Shown in pieces: positions 18,462 to 25,983 of a stretch of 64,000 nt of DNA. Every line of letters starts with the position of its first letter. Position 1 is the stretch's first letter. The position numbers were made by a program, and so were the translations under genes. Under the pieces are notes generated by a model, which saw only the letters and a list, made by a program, of their open reading frames with translations, did no database searches and had not been told where the DNA came from. Source of the stretch: Novosphingobium nitrogenifigens DSM 19370 (lineage in GTDB: Bacteria; Pseudomonadota; Alphaproteobacteria; Sphingomonadales; Sphingomonadaceae); the NCBI RefSeq assembly GCF_000192575.1, contig NZ_GL876926.1:248001-312000 (forward strand). Direction: 5' to 3'.

Positions 18462-19385
18462 TCAGGCTGCCACGGGCGTCTTGGCGCAAGGACGCGTTGC
18501 CGCGCACTGCTCGACCCACGCGGTCACTTCCTTGCGGCGCTCGCCGGAGAGCGGCATGCGCGGCATGCGGACGCGTTCGCTGCCGCGTCCCATGATCGCT
18601 TCGGCCAGCTTGATCGACTGGACGAGGTCGTGTTCGGCGTCGAGGTGCAAGAGGGGCATGAACCAGCGATAGATCGCCAGAGCTTCCTCGAGATTGCCTT
18701 CGTCGAGCGCTGCGACGAGACGCACCGATTCCTCGGGGAACGCGCTGGTCAGGCCCGAGACCCACCCCGAGGCGCCGAGCAGAAGGCCTTCGAGCGCCAC
18801 GTCGTCCAAACCGGCCATGACCGTATAGCGATCGCCGAAGCGGTTGATGACGTCGGTGATGCGGCGGGTGTCGGGCGCGCTTTCCTTGATCGCGACGATG
18901 TTGGGTACGTCGCGAATGGCCTCGAGCGTCGCGAAGTCCACATTCACGCGATAGGCGGGCGGATTGTTGTAGAGCATGATCGGCAGCGAGGTTGCTTCGG
19001 CGACGGCGCGGAAGTGGGCCTGCAATTCCTCGGCCTTGGGCACATAGACCATTGCGGGCAGCAGCATCAGCGCGTCGACCCCGATCTTTTCGGCGTCGCG
19101 GGCATAGTCGATAGCGCGTGCAGTCGTGAATTCGGACACGCCCGCAACGAGCGGAACGCGGCCGTTCACCGCTTCGACGCCGGCGGCCAGAACCTTGCGC
19201 TTTTCATCGGCTTCGAGCGAGTTGTTCTCGCCGCAGGTGCCGAGCAGGATGAGGCCGTTCACGCCATCGTCCACCAGCGCCGACTGGACTTTCTGGGTGG
19301 CTTCGTAATCGATCGACAGGTCGGTCGCGAATTGGGTCGTTGCGGCGGGATAGACGCCCTTCCACAGCGTCTTGGAAGCAGTCAT
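18462..19385 (-). CDS. DHDPS-family deaminase (pyrroline-4-hydroxy-2-carboxylate deaminase)
   Basis: This 307-residue protein belongs to the dihydrodipicolinate synthase / N-acetylneuraminate lyase family. The Schiff-base lysine is K167 (VAIKESAPDT) and the tyrosine is in MLYNNPP. The substrate loop reads GTCGENNSL rather than the GTTGE of biosynthetic DapA. Its position directly upstream of a hydroxyproline epimerase supports deamination/dehydration of delta-1-pyrroline-4-hydroxy-2-carboxylate to alpha-ketoglutaric semialdehyde. ATG 19385 has AAGGAGA about ten bases upstream; the longer frame to 19874 is not coding-like. The family is certain; the exact substrate comes from context. Confidence 0.88.
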   Translation of the reverse strand: MTASKTLWKGVYPAATTQFATDLSIDYEATQKVQSALVDDGVNGLILLGTCGENNSLEADEKRKVLAAGVEAVNGRVPLVAGVSEFTTARAIDYARDAEKIGVDALMLLPAMVYVPKAEELQAHFRAVAEATSLPIMLYNNPPAYRVNVDFATLEAIRDVPNIVAIKESAPDTRRITDVINRFGDRYTVMAGLDDVALEGLLLGASGWVSGLTSAFPEESVRLVAALDEGNLEEALAIYRWFMPLLHLDAEHDLVQSIKLAEAIMGRGSERVRMPRMPLSGERRKEVTAWVEQCAATRPCAKTPVAA

Positions 19386-19401
19386 CGGAATCGTCTCCTT
19401 G

Positions 19402-19426
19402 GATCGTGCATTTTTGGTATACGATC
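19402..19426. promoter_or_regulatory. candidate operator upstream of deaminase-epimerase operon
   Basis: An inverted repeat GATCGT ... ACGATC with a 13-base spacer that includes the palindrome GTATAC (19417-19422). It lies 17-41 bases upstream of the deaminase start, where a GntR-type repressor would act. It shares ATACGATC with the site near the TonB receptor. Confidence 0.3.
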
Positions 19427-19715
19427 TTTTGGGGAAGGCAAGGGGGATTGTGATCAAGGGCGGGATTGCGCCTTTCCATAGGTATCGTGGGGGCGGTGAG
19501 AGGATATGCGGCCACCGGGCACGGGGCGGAAGAGTCTGGGGTGCGGCTGGAGTGATAGTCTTTGGGTGCTCACAGGTAGATAATATAATATATTTGACAC
19601 TGAATGCCGCCATCGCCATGCACGGGGGCACTGCGGTGTGCCAACGGCGATCGCGGCCCGGGGGCGTTGTTTCCTGTCCTTCGGGAAATCCCGTTTTCAG
19701 CATGTGCGGTGAAGC

Positions 19716-20978
19716 ATGGACAAGGTTCGGCCTGCCGGGGGCAGGGTTGCGGTTGTCGGCGGTGGCATTCTGGGCAGTTCGATCGCGCTCGCGCTGCTCG
19801 ACGCGGGTTGCGACGTCACGGTTTTCGATCCCGATGTACTGGGCTGCGCCGCGTCGTGGGGCAATGCCGGGCACATCGCGGTCGAGCAGGTCGAGCCTCT
19901 GGCCTCGCTTGCAACGCTGGCGGAGCTTCCTTCACGCCTGTGGGGGCGCAATGGCGCACTGGCCTTGCCGCCGACCGAGATGCGGACATGGCTTCCGTTC
20001 GGGCTGAGCCTTGTCCGGGCGGCCTCTCCGCGTCGTTTTGCGCATGGCAAGGCGGCGCTCTCGACCTTGATGGGGGATGCTCTGCCTGCGTGGCAGCGGT
20101 TGGCCCAACGATTGGGCCAGCCCGACCTGATCAGGGCCGAAGGGCATTTCATCGTCTGGGAAAGTGCCCGGACTGCAGAACGAGGGATGCGGGCGGCGTG
20201 CAGCACCGATCTGCCGACAGCGGCCTATCGCCCTGCCGACGAAGACGAATTGCGCGCGTTGACCGCGTTGACAGGAAGCCGTCTGGCCGGGGCGGTCCGT
20301 TGTCTCGGCACGGCCCGCATTTCCAGTCATGCCCGCCTGCGCCAAGGCTTGCGCACGGCCATCGATGCGGCGGGCGGCTCATGGTGCCCGCGTGCGGTCG
20401 AGCTGGCGCGAGGCGGGGATGGGCAAGTCCGGGTCCTCGGCGAGGCGCCGTTCGACACGGTCGTGCTGGCTGCCGGGATCTTCTCGCGCGCTTTGGCCGA
20501 GCGGCTGGGGCATGTCGTGCCGATGGTGCCCGAGCGCGGCTATCATCTGCATGGGGCGGGGGCGCACTGGCCGGAGCATCTGCCACCGGTGGTATTCGAG
20601 GATCGCTCGATGATCGTCACGCGCTTTGCCGATGGGGTGCGGGCGTCGAGCTTTCTGGAACTGGCGCCGGTCGAGCGGCCTGCCGATCGTTCCCGCTGGG
20701 ATGCCTTGCGCCGCCATGTCGCCGAGCTGAACCTGCCCTTCGATCGCGATCACCGCGAGTGGATGGGCGCGCGTCCGACATTGCCCGACTATTTGCCCGC
20801 GATCGGCCGGAGCCGTCGTGCGCCCAATCTCGTCTATGCGTTCGGTCATCAGCATCTCGGCCTGACGCTCGGCCCTGTCACGGCCGGGCTGGTGCGGGAT
20901 CTTGTGCGGGGAACGCGGCCATCGCTGGATCTGTCGCCTTTCGATCTGGCGCGCTTTGAAAGGTCGGGCACGAGCTGA
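19716..20978 (+). CDS. FAD-dependent D-amino acid oxidoreductase (4-hydroxy-D-proline oxidase)
   Basis: This 420-residue DAO-family flavoprotein starts with a Rossmann FAD-binding motif (VAVVGGGILGSSIALALLDAG). It continues with the DadA-like segments GCAASWGNAGHIAVEQVEP and, near the C-terminus, GARPTLPDYLPAIGRS...AFGHQHLGLTLGPVTAGLV. It should oxidise cis-4-hydroxy-D-proline to delta-1-pyrroline-4-hydroxy-2-carboxylate, linking the epimerase and deaminase steps. It has no signal peptide, so it is cytoplasmic or peripheral at the inner membrane. The 3' end overlaps the convergent flippase gene by 101 bp. D-proline or another D-amino acid is an alternative substrate. Confidence 0.87.
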   Translation: MDKVRPAGGRVAVVGGGILGSSIALALLDAGCDVTVFDPDVLGCAASWGNAGHIAVEQVEPLASLATLAELPSRLWGRNGALALPPTEMRTWLPFGLSLVRAASPRRFAHGKAALSTLMGDALPAWQRLAQRLGQPDLIRAEGHFIVWESARTAERGMRAACSTDLPTAAYRPADEDELRALTALTGSRLAGAVRCLGTARISSHARLRQGLRTAIDAAGGSWCPRAVELARGGDGQVRVLGEAPFDTVVLAAGIFSRALAERLGHVVPMVPERGYHLHGAGAHWPEHLPPVVFEDRSMIVTRFADGVRASSFLELAPVERPADRSRWDALRRHVAELNLPFDRDHREWMGARPTLPDYLPAIGRSRRAPNLVYAFGHQHLGLTLGPVTAGLVRDLVRGTRPSLDLSPFDLARFERSGTS

Positions 20979-22266
20979 TCGCCGGGGCCGGGGGAGGCCC
21001 GGTGCGGCGGGCGATCAGAGGTAGCGCGTGGCGGGCGAGAATCCATGCGGTGGCAAGGAAGCTGCCGCCGACAAGGCCAGCCGCCGCCATCATGAGGTTG
21101 CCGAAAAGCGCACCGCAGGTCAGGCCGCCGAGAGTTGCCGCACAGTTGAGCAGGCTGTTGGCTGCGTCCTTTGCCATCTGTCCGTTCGCTCGCAGCCACG
21201 CCGAAACGAGCTGGTTGGCTGCGAGCGTAAGGCCGCCCAGGCACATTACCGAGACCAGGCTGGCAGCCTCGGTCCACCGCGCGCCGAAGATGATCGGCAC
21301 GTAATAGGGCGCGGCAAGTGACTGGATCAGCACCAGCGGGCCGAAGATCGCAGCGGCGCCGATGCCGAGCTTGCCCAGAGCCGCGCGACGCGCGTCGAAG
21401 GTTTCCGAGCGCGCCAGCATCGGAAAGGCGACCGAGCCGAAGGCGCCGACCAGTGAGGAAACGATGCCGAGCCCCGCATTGAACGCGAAGTAATAAGTTC
21501 CGAGCATGGTGGTCCCAAGCATGGTGGCGACGATCAGGTTGTCCCCCTGCGTGCGCAGGGCGCTCAGGACATCGGCCGCCAGGATCGAGCCGCTCGATCC
21601 CAGGATCTGCCGCAAGGGCATGCCGCGCACGCCCGGTTCGGCGTGATAGGGATGAGCGCGAAGCGAGGCGATGAGCCAGATCGGGGCAACCAGAACCTTG
21701 GGCAGGACGATGGCCCAGGGCCCCGGAAAAAGCAGCATCAGGACCATGGTCAAGAGCTGGTCCGAGATCGTCTGGACGGCGTTCACCCGCGCCAGTGCGC
21801 CGACTTTACCCGCCCGCATGGCGAGGAAATAGGAGACGTGCCCACCGGCCATGAACAGGAAGACCGGGCACAGCGCCGCAAGCATCGTTCCCGCGACACC
21901 ATGGCCGAAATAGTGAGCGAGAACGAAGGCGATCCCGGCCTGCAGCACCATGAGGAGCAGGGTCCAGACCCAGTAGACCTGACGGACGGTGTGGCAGACG
22001 GAAGGGAGGTCCCGCTCTTCGGCAATGACGATCTGCTGGCCGGTGCCGACCCGTTCGAGCACGCGGACCAGTTCGAAGACGGTGAGGGCGAGAGCTGCCT
22101 CGCCGACGATGGTCGGGGTGAGATGGCGGGCAATGACGATGGTGGTTGCCAACCGGATGACCCGACCGGCCATCTCGGCGCTGCCATAGGCGGCCATTCC
22201 CCGCGCCAGTTGCTTCATCTGCGGGCCAGGTCTGAACGAAGCGGAACGGAACGGGCGGGGCAGCAT
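20878..22266 (-). CDS. oligosaccharide flippase (Wzx-like)
   Basis: This 462-residue polytopic membrane protein of the MATE-like polysaccharide flippase superfamily has about 12-14 hydrophobic segments. The N-terminal signature is YGSAEMAGRVIRLATTIVIARHLTP. It should flip undecaprenyl-linked repeat units across the inner membrane for exopolysaccharide assembly. It follows the WecG-HPT gene on the same strand, with a perfect 10-bp inverted repeat between them. The last 33 or so codons (a proline/alanine-rich tail) overlap the oxidase gene tail-to-tail, so the true C-terminus is unusual but the frame is open. Confidence 0.88.
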   Translation of the reverse strand: MLPRPFRSASFRPGPQMKQLARGMAAYGSAEMAGRVIRLATTIVIARHLTPTIVGEAALALTVFELVRVLERVGTGQQIVIAEERDLPSVCHTVRQVYWVWTLLLMVLQAGIAFVLAHYFGHGVAGTMLAALCPVFLFMAGGHVSYFLAMRAGKVGALARVNAVQTISDQLLTMVLMLLFPGPWAIVLPKVLVAPIWLIASLRAHPYHAEPGVRGMPLRQILGSSGSILAADVLSALRTQGDNLIVATMLGTTMLGTYYFAFNAGLGIVSSLVGAFGSVAFPMLARSETFDARRAALGKLGIGAAAIFGPLVLIQSLAAPYYVPIIFGARWTEAASLVSVMCLGGLTLAANQLVSAWLRANGQMAKDAANSLLNCAATLGGLTCGALFGNLMMAAAGLVGGSFLATAWILARHALPLIARRTGPPPAPAISSCPTFQSAPDRKATDPAMAAFPAQDPAPARP

Positions 22267-22305
22267 GAGGGGGAACTCCTGGGGCAGCGGGGCGGGAGGA
22301 GGGGC

Positions 22306-22334
22306 AGGCCCGATGCGGGAAGGTCATCGGGCCT
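22306..22334 (-). other. intercistronic hairpin, wecG-HPT / flippase
   Basis: A perfect 10-bp inverted repeat (AGGCCCGATG / CATCGGGCCT, 9-base loop) 8 bases after the stop of the fusion gene. No T run follows, so it more likely tunes flippase expression or mRNA decay than terminates. Confidence 0.5.
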
Positions 22335-22341
22335 CGGGGGA

Positions 22342-23745
22342 TCAATAAGCCCCCTTGGCTTTCATCACGGCGGGGATGGTCCGTCCAATCAGGGCGAGAT
22401 CCTGGGCGATGGAGCTGTTGCGGAGATAGTGGAGATCCATTTCGACCTGTTCCTCGAAGCGGATTTCGGCGCGGCCGGAGGTCTGCCAGATGCAGGTCAG
22501 GCCGGGCTTTCCGTGGAGCCGCTTCCATGCCTGCCCCTGATAGGCGAGCACTTCCTCGGGCAGGGCCGGACGCGGGCCGACGATCGACATTTCGCCCCGG
22601 AGCACGTTGATGATCTGCGGCAGTTCATCGATCGACGTGCGGCGGATGAAGGCGCCGACGCGGGTGACGCGGGGGTCGCGCCGGATTTTGAAGCAGATCG
22701 AATCGCGTTCGTTGAGAGCCGCGATCTCGCTGCGCCGCGCATGGGCATCGACCACCATGCTGCGGAATTTCCACATGACGAAGGGGCGGCCGTTTTCGCC
22801 GATGCGGATCTGGCGGAACAGGATCGGACCGCGCGTCTCGATGGCGATGGCAATGGCGACAAAGAGCATCAGCGGCAGCAGCAGCATGAGCGCGGCAATA
22901 CCGCCGAACAGGTCCAGCAGCCGCTTGCGCGAGCTGGTCGACCAGCCCCCGCCATGGTTCGATGCGGCATAGAACCACGCGCGGGCCATGAACAGCAGGT
23001 TGCCCAGAATGTAGCGACGGGCGAGGCGGCGCGGTTCCATCATCAGGCGCCACACCCATTCGCAGCCGACGGCGCGGAACGCCATCGGGGCGCGGGGAAT
23101 GCGGCCCGAATAGTAATCGAACAATCCGCCGACACCCAGCAGGACCGGGGCGTGGAGCCGGGCTGAATTGCGGGCGATCCACTTTTCCTGAAGCGGGACG
23201 CCCATGCCGACGAAAACCATGCCTGCGCCCGAGGCGTTGATGGCATCGACGACCGCGTCGGTCTGGTCGGGAGAGAAAAAGCCGTCACGGTATCCGGCGA
23301 TGCGCAAGGCGGGGTACTTCGCCTGCATCGTGCGGGCGGCGGCTTCGGCAATGCCAGGCTGTCCGCCGATCAGATAGATCGACACGCCCAGAACCGATGC
23401 GCGTTCGCACAAATCGGGAAACAGGTCCGTTCCGTTCAGGTTGTCGCCCATCGGCTGGCGCGCCATGCGGGCGGCAAGCGCGAGGCCCGAGCCGTCGGGC
23501 AGCAGCATGTCCGAATCCTGGAGGATCGCGCGATAATGGTCGTCGTTGGCGGCCAGGTTCACGCAATGGGCGTTGAGGAAATTGACATGAAGACGCTGCC
23601 CGTCGCGGGCTGCGTTGACCAGCAGGTCGGCCATGTTCGGACGGGTCGAGCGGACGAGGTTGAAGCCGAACAGGCGGGTCGTTTGGAGACATGCGTGGCG
23701 AGCGTTGTAAGTGCGGCTCAGGTTTTCGGTATGGTCGATGTACAT
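22342..23745 (-). CDS. fused WecG/TagA/CpsF glycosyltransferase and HPT sugar-phosphate transferase
   Basis: This 467-residue protein joins two enzymes usually made separately. The N-terminal half is a GT26 WecG/TagA/CpsF domain: LHVNFLNAHCVN, LLPDGSGL, NLNGTDLF, GMGVPLQEKW, GVGGLFDYYSGR and EWVWRLMMEPRRL. The C-terminal half is a bacterial sugar transferase (polyprenyl-phosphate hexose-1-phosphate transferase): one hydrophobic membrane segment (RLLDLFGGIAALML), KFRSMV, RRTSIDELPQIINVL and MSIVGPRP. It should start lipid-linked repeat-unit synthesis and add a later sugar. Start 23745 (MYIDHTENLS) has a GAGG upstream; extension to 23982 would run through the control region. A sigma-54-type promoter lies 38-53 bases upstream. 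Confidence 0.92.
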   Translation of the reverse strand: MYIDHTENLSRTYNARHACLQTTRLFGFNLVRSTRPNMADLLVNAARDGQRLHVNFLNAHCVNLAANDDHYRAILQDSDMLLPDGSGLALAARMARQPMGDNLNGTDLFPDLCERASVLGVSIYLIGGQPGIAEAAARTMQAKYPALRIAGYRDGFFSPDQTDAVVDAINASGAGMVFVGMGVPLQEKWIARNSARLHAPVLLGVGGLFDYYSGRIPRAPMAFRAVGCEWVWRLMMEPRRLARRYILGNLLFMARAWFYAASNHGGGWSTSSRKRLLDLFGGIAALMLLLPLMLFVAIAIAIETRGPILFRQIRIGENGRPFVMWKFRSMVVDAHARRSEIAALNERDSICFKIRRDPRVTRVGAFIRRTSIDELPQIINVLRGEMSIVGPRPALPEEVLAYQGQAWKRLHGKPGLTCIWQTSGRAEIRFEEQVEMDLHYLRNSSIAQDLALIGRTIPAVMKAKGAY

Positions 23746-23782
23746 GGTGCTGCCTCGACAGAAATGGTTGTGACCGAGGAGT

Positions 23783-23798
23783 AGCAATGACCGTGCCA
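23783..23798 (-). promoter_or_regulatory. sigma-54 promoter of wecG-HPT operon
   Basis: On the minus strand the sequence is TGGCACG-GTCA-TTGCT, matching the sigma-54 -24/-12 consensus exactly, with the correct 10-base spacing between GG and GC. Transcription would begin near 23772, about 27 bases upstream of the start codon at 23745. Confidence 0.85.
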
Positions 23799-23862
23799 TT
23801 AACTTTGTGGTGATGAATAATAATGATTTTAAACATTCATTAAGTATGAATGAAAACCAGTC

Positions 23863-23917
23863 ATGCGCGATACGCAAAAGATTTTGCAGAACGCAGGTGA
23901 TTTTGCGGAATGCGAAA
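23863..23917. promoter_or_regulatory. three evenly spaced enhancer-like sites
   Basis: Three copies of TTTTGC-N5-GC: minus strand at 23863-23879, plus strand at 23882-23897 and 23901-23917, with centres 19 bases apart. The last extends to an almost perfect palindrome (TTTTGC-N5-GCGAAA). They lie between two divergent sigma-54 promoters, where an activator would bind. The likely activator is the response regulator at 31056; binding is inferred. Confidence 0.6.
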
Positions 23918-23953
23918 TAGACGTAAACGGCATTATTGGCGGAAATACGTAGT

Positions 23954-23969
23954 TGGCACGGAACTTGAT
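23954..23969 (+). promoter_or_regulatory. sigma-54 promoter of the glycosyltransferase operon
   Basis: The sequence TGGCACG-GAAC-TTGAT differs from the sigma-54 consensus only in GA for GC at -12. Transcription would start near 23980, about 50 bases before the ATG at 24029. Confidence 0.7.
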
Positions 23970-24028
23970 GGGAGTGTGGCAACCCGGCCTGAATTGGTCG
24001 GAAGGCATTCCGTCAAGGACCGCTTACC

Positions 24029-24949
24029 ATGTACGCTCCCGCCTTTTCCGTCGTGATCCCCTGCTACAACTGCGAAATGACGCTGATCCGCAGCGTGCGC
24101 AGCGTGCAGGCCCAGACTTTCACTGATGTCGAGATCCTGCTGGTCGACGACGGTTCGTCGGACAAGACTCTCGGCCTTGCCCAGGCCTTGGCCCACAACG
24201 ACGACCGCATCCTGGTCGTGTCCCAGCGCAACGCAGGGGCGGCAGCGACCCGCAATCGCGCCGTTGCCTTTGCGAAAGGGCGCCTGATCGCCTTCCTCGA
24301 CGCTGACGACTGGTGGCATCCGGGCAAGCTTGCGGCGCACCATGCGCTCCATGCCGCTCGCCCGGAACTCGACGCTTCGTTCGCGCAGATCGCTTTCATG
24401 GCCAAGGATGGCCACGAGCCGCTGACCCGTTCGAGCGTGCCGCAGGGGCTCTTGTCAATCGTGCAGGTCCTGCGTGAAAATCCGGTCTGCACGATGTCGA
24501 ACGCGGTCGTGCGGGCGGACAGCTTTCGCCGCTTCGGTCCGTTCCGCGAAAGCCTCACCCATTCCGAGGATCAGGAATGGCTGGCGCGGATGGTGTTCAA
24601 CGGCGCGCGGATCATGGGCATCGACGAAGAACTCGTTGCCTATCGCACCAATGACGGCGGGCTCTCGTCCGATCTGGAAAAGATGTACGACGGCTGGCGC
24701 GCCTTTGCGGGCGACTATGCCTCTTCGGAAGTCACCCGTCAGTGCGAGGCGGTCTATTGTCGCTATCTGGCCCGCCGCGCGCTGCGCCTGTCGAATGCCG
24801 CCGGACAGGCTCTGAAATACACGCTGCGCGGTCTGCATCTCGATGCCGGCGCGTTCCTGTCGGATCCCCGTCGCGGACTGTGCACGGCGCTCGGCGCCTT
24901 GCTCGCCCCCATGCTTCCCCCCGTCGTTCGCACCCGTATCTTCGCTTGA
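24029..24949 (+). CDS. GT2 family glycosyltransferase
   Basis: This 306-residue GT-A fold glycosyltransferase has the N-terminal FSVVIPCYNCE, the nucleotide-binding LLVDDGSSD (about 36-44) and the metal-binding motif FLDADDWW. The catalytic region near SEDQEWLARM matches an ED base motif. It should add one sugar to the lipid-linked exopolysaccharide repeat unit on the cytoplasmic face. It is first in a three-gene operon. The next gene begins 11 bases after its stop and is also GT2, so the pair may have arisen by duplication. Donor and acceptor cannot be read from sequence. Confidence 0.9.
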   Translation: MYAPAFSVVIPCYNCEMTLIRSVRSVQAQTFTDVEILLVDDGSSDKTLGLAQALAHNDDRILVVSQRNAGAAATRNRAVAFAKGRLIAFLDADDWWHPGKLAAHHALHAARPELDASFAQIAFMAKDGHEPLTRSSVPQGLLSIVQVLRENPVCTMSNAVVRADSFRRFGPFRESLTHSEDQEWLARMVFNGARIMGIDEELVAYRTNDGGLSSDLEKMYDGWRAFAGDYASSEVTRQCEAVYCRYLARRALRLSNAAGQALKYTLRGLHLDAGAFLSDPRRGLCTALGALLAPMLPPVVRTRIFA

Positions 24950-24960
24950 GAGGTCTTGCC

Positions 24961-25983
24961 ATGTTCCCGTCTTCCCTCACGCAAATCGCCGCCCCGTCAC
25001 CCATCGTTTCCGTCGTCATGCCGGTCTACAATGTCGAGGCCTATGTCGGCGAAGCGATCGATTCCGTCCTTGCCCAGCAGTTCAGCGACTTTGAGCTGAT
25101 CATCGTCGATGATGGCGGCAACGATCGCAGCATGGAAATCTGCCGTGCTTATTCCGATCCCCGCATCCGCATCGTGACGCAGGCCAATCGCGGGCTGGCA
25201 GGGGCACGCAACACCGGCATTGCCGCTTCGCGCGGTCATCTGGTTGCTCTGCTCGATTCCGACGATCGCTGGGTTCCGTCCAAGCTGATGATGCATGTCA
25301 TCCATCTCAACGCCAATCCGCGCGTCGATGTCAGCTATTCGGGATCGCGGCTGATCGATGCGCAGGGCAATCCGCTGCGCGTCGCCATGCGGCCCAAGCT
25401 GACGCAGGTCTCGCCCGCCGACATTCTCCTGCGCAATCCGGTCGGCAACGGGTCGGCCCCGGTGATCCGTCGCACTGCACTCGATCGCGTCAGGTTCGCC
25501 CATCCTGAGGACGCTGGTCGCCAGTGCTGGTTCGACGAAAGCTTTCGTCAGTCGGAAGACATCGAGATGTGGCTGCGCATGGCGCTGCGGCATGACTGCA
25601 TGTTCGAGGGGATCGAAGGCTTGCTGGTCGATTACCGCATCATCGGCGGCGGCCTGTCGGCACGCATCCCCCAGCAGTACGAAGCGTGGTGGCGAGCCAT
25701 GGAAGGACTGGCGGCCGATGCGCCGGACTTCATGGATCGCTACCTGCCGCAGGCGCGCGCCTTTCAGCTGCGCTATCTCTCGCGTCGGGCGGTCCAGCTG
25801 GGCGACGGGCCTTTCGCGCTGGCCCTGCTGGGGCAGGCGCTGCGCAGCAGCCCGAGCATTGCCGCGCACGAACCGATGAAGACCACGCAGACTCTGTTGG
25901 GGGCCCTGGCGGTCCGTTTCCTGCCCACCGCGATCATCGATCGCCTGCGCGCGCCTTACACGGGCCTGGGAGTTGCGGCATGA
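24961..25983 (+). CDS. GT2 family glycosyltransferase
   Basis: This 340-residue glycosyltransferase is of the same type as its upstream neighbour: IVSVVMPVYNVEAYV, IIVDDGGND, ALLDSDDRWVPSKL, and the acidic SEDIEMWLRMAL further on. The start at 24961 (MFPSSLTQI) follows a GAGAGG; the longer in-frame extension to 24742 lies within the previous gene and is not used. The stop overlaps the next start by 4 bp (ATGA), indicating coupled translation. It should extend the repeat unit of locus 1; sugar specificity is unknown. Confidence 0.9.
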   Translation: MFPSSLTQIAAPSPIVSVVMPVYNVEAYVGEAIDSVLAQQFSDFELIIVDDGGNDRSMEICRAYSDPRIRIVTQANRGLAGARNTGIAASRGHLVALLDSDDRWVPSKLMMHVIHLNANPRVDVSYSGSRLIDAQGNPLRVAMRPKLTQVSPADILLRNPVGNGSAPVIRRTALDRVRFAHPEDAGRQCWFDESFRQSEDIEMWLRMALRHDCMFEGIEGLLVDYRIIGGGLSARIPQQYEAWWRAMEGLAADAPDFMDRYLPQARAFQLRYLSRRAVQLGDGPFALALLGQALRSSPSIAAHEPMKTTQTLLGALAVRFLPTAIIDRLRAPYTGLGVAA

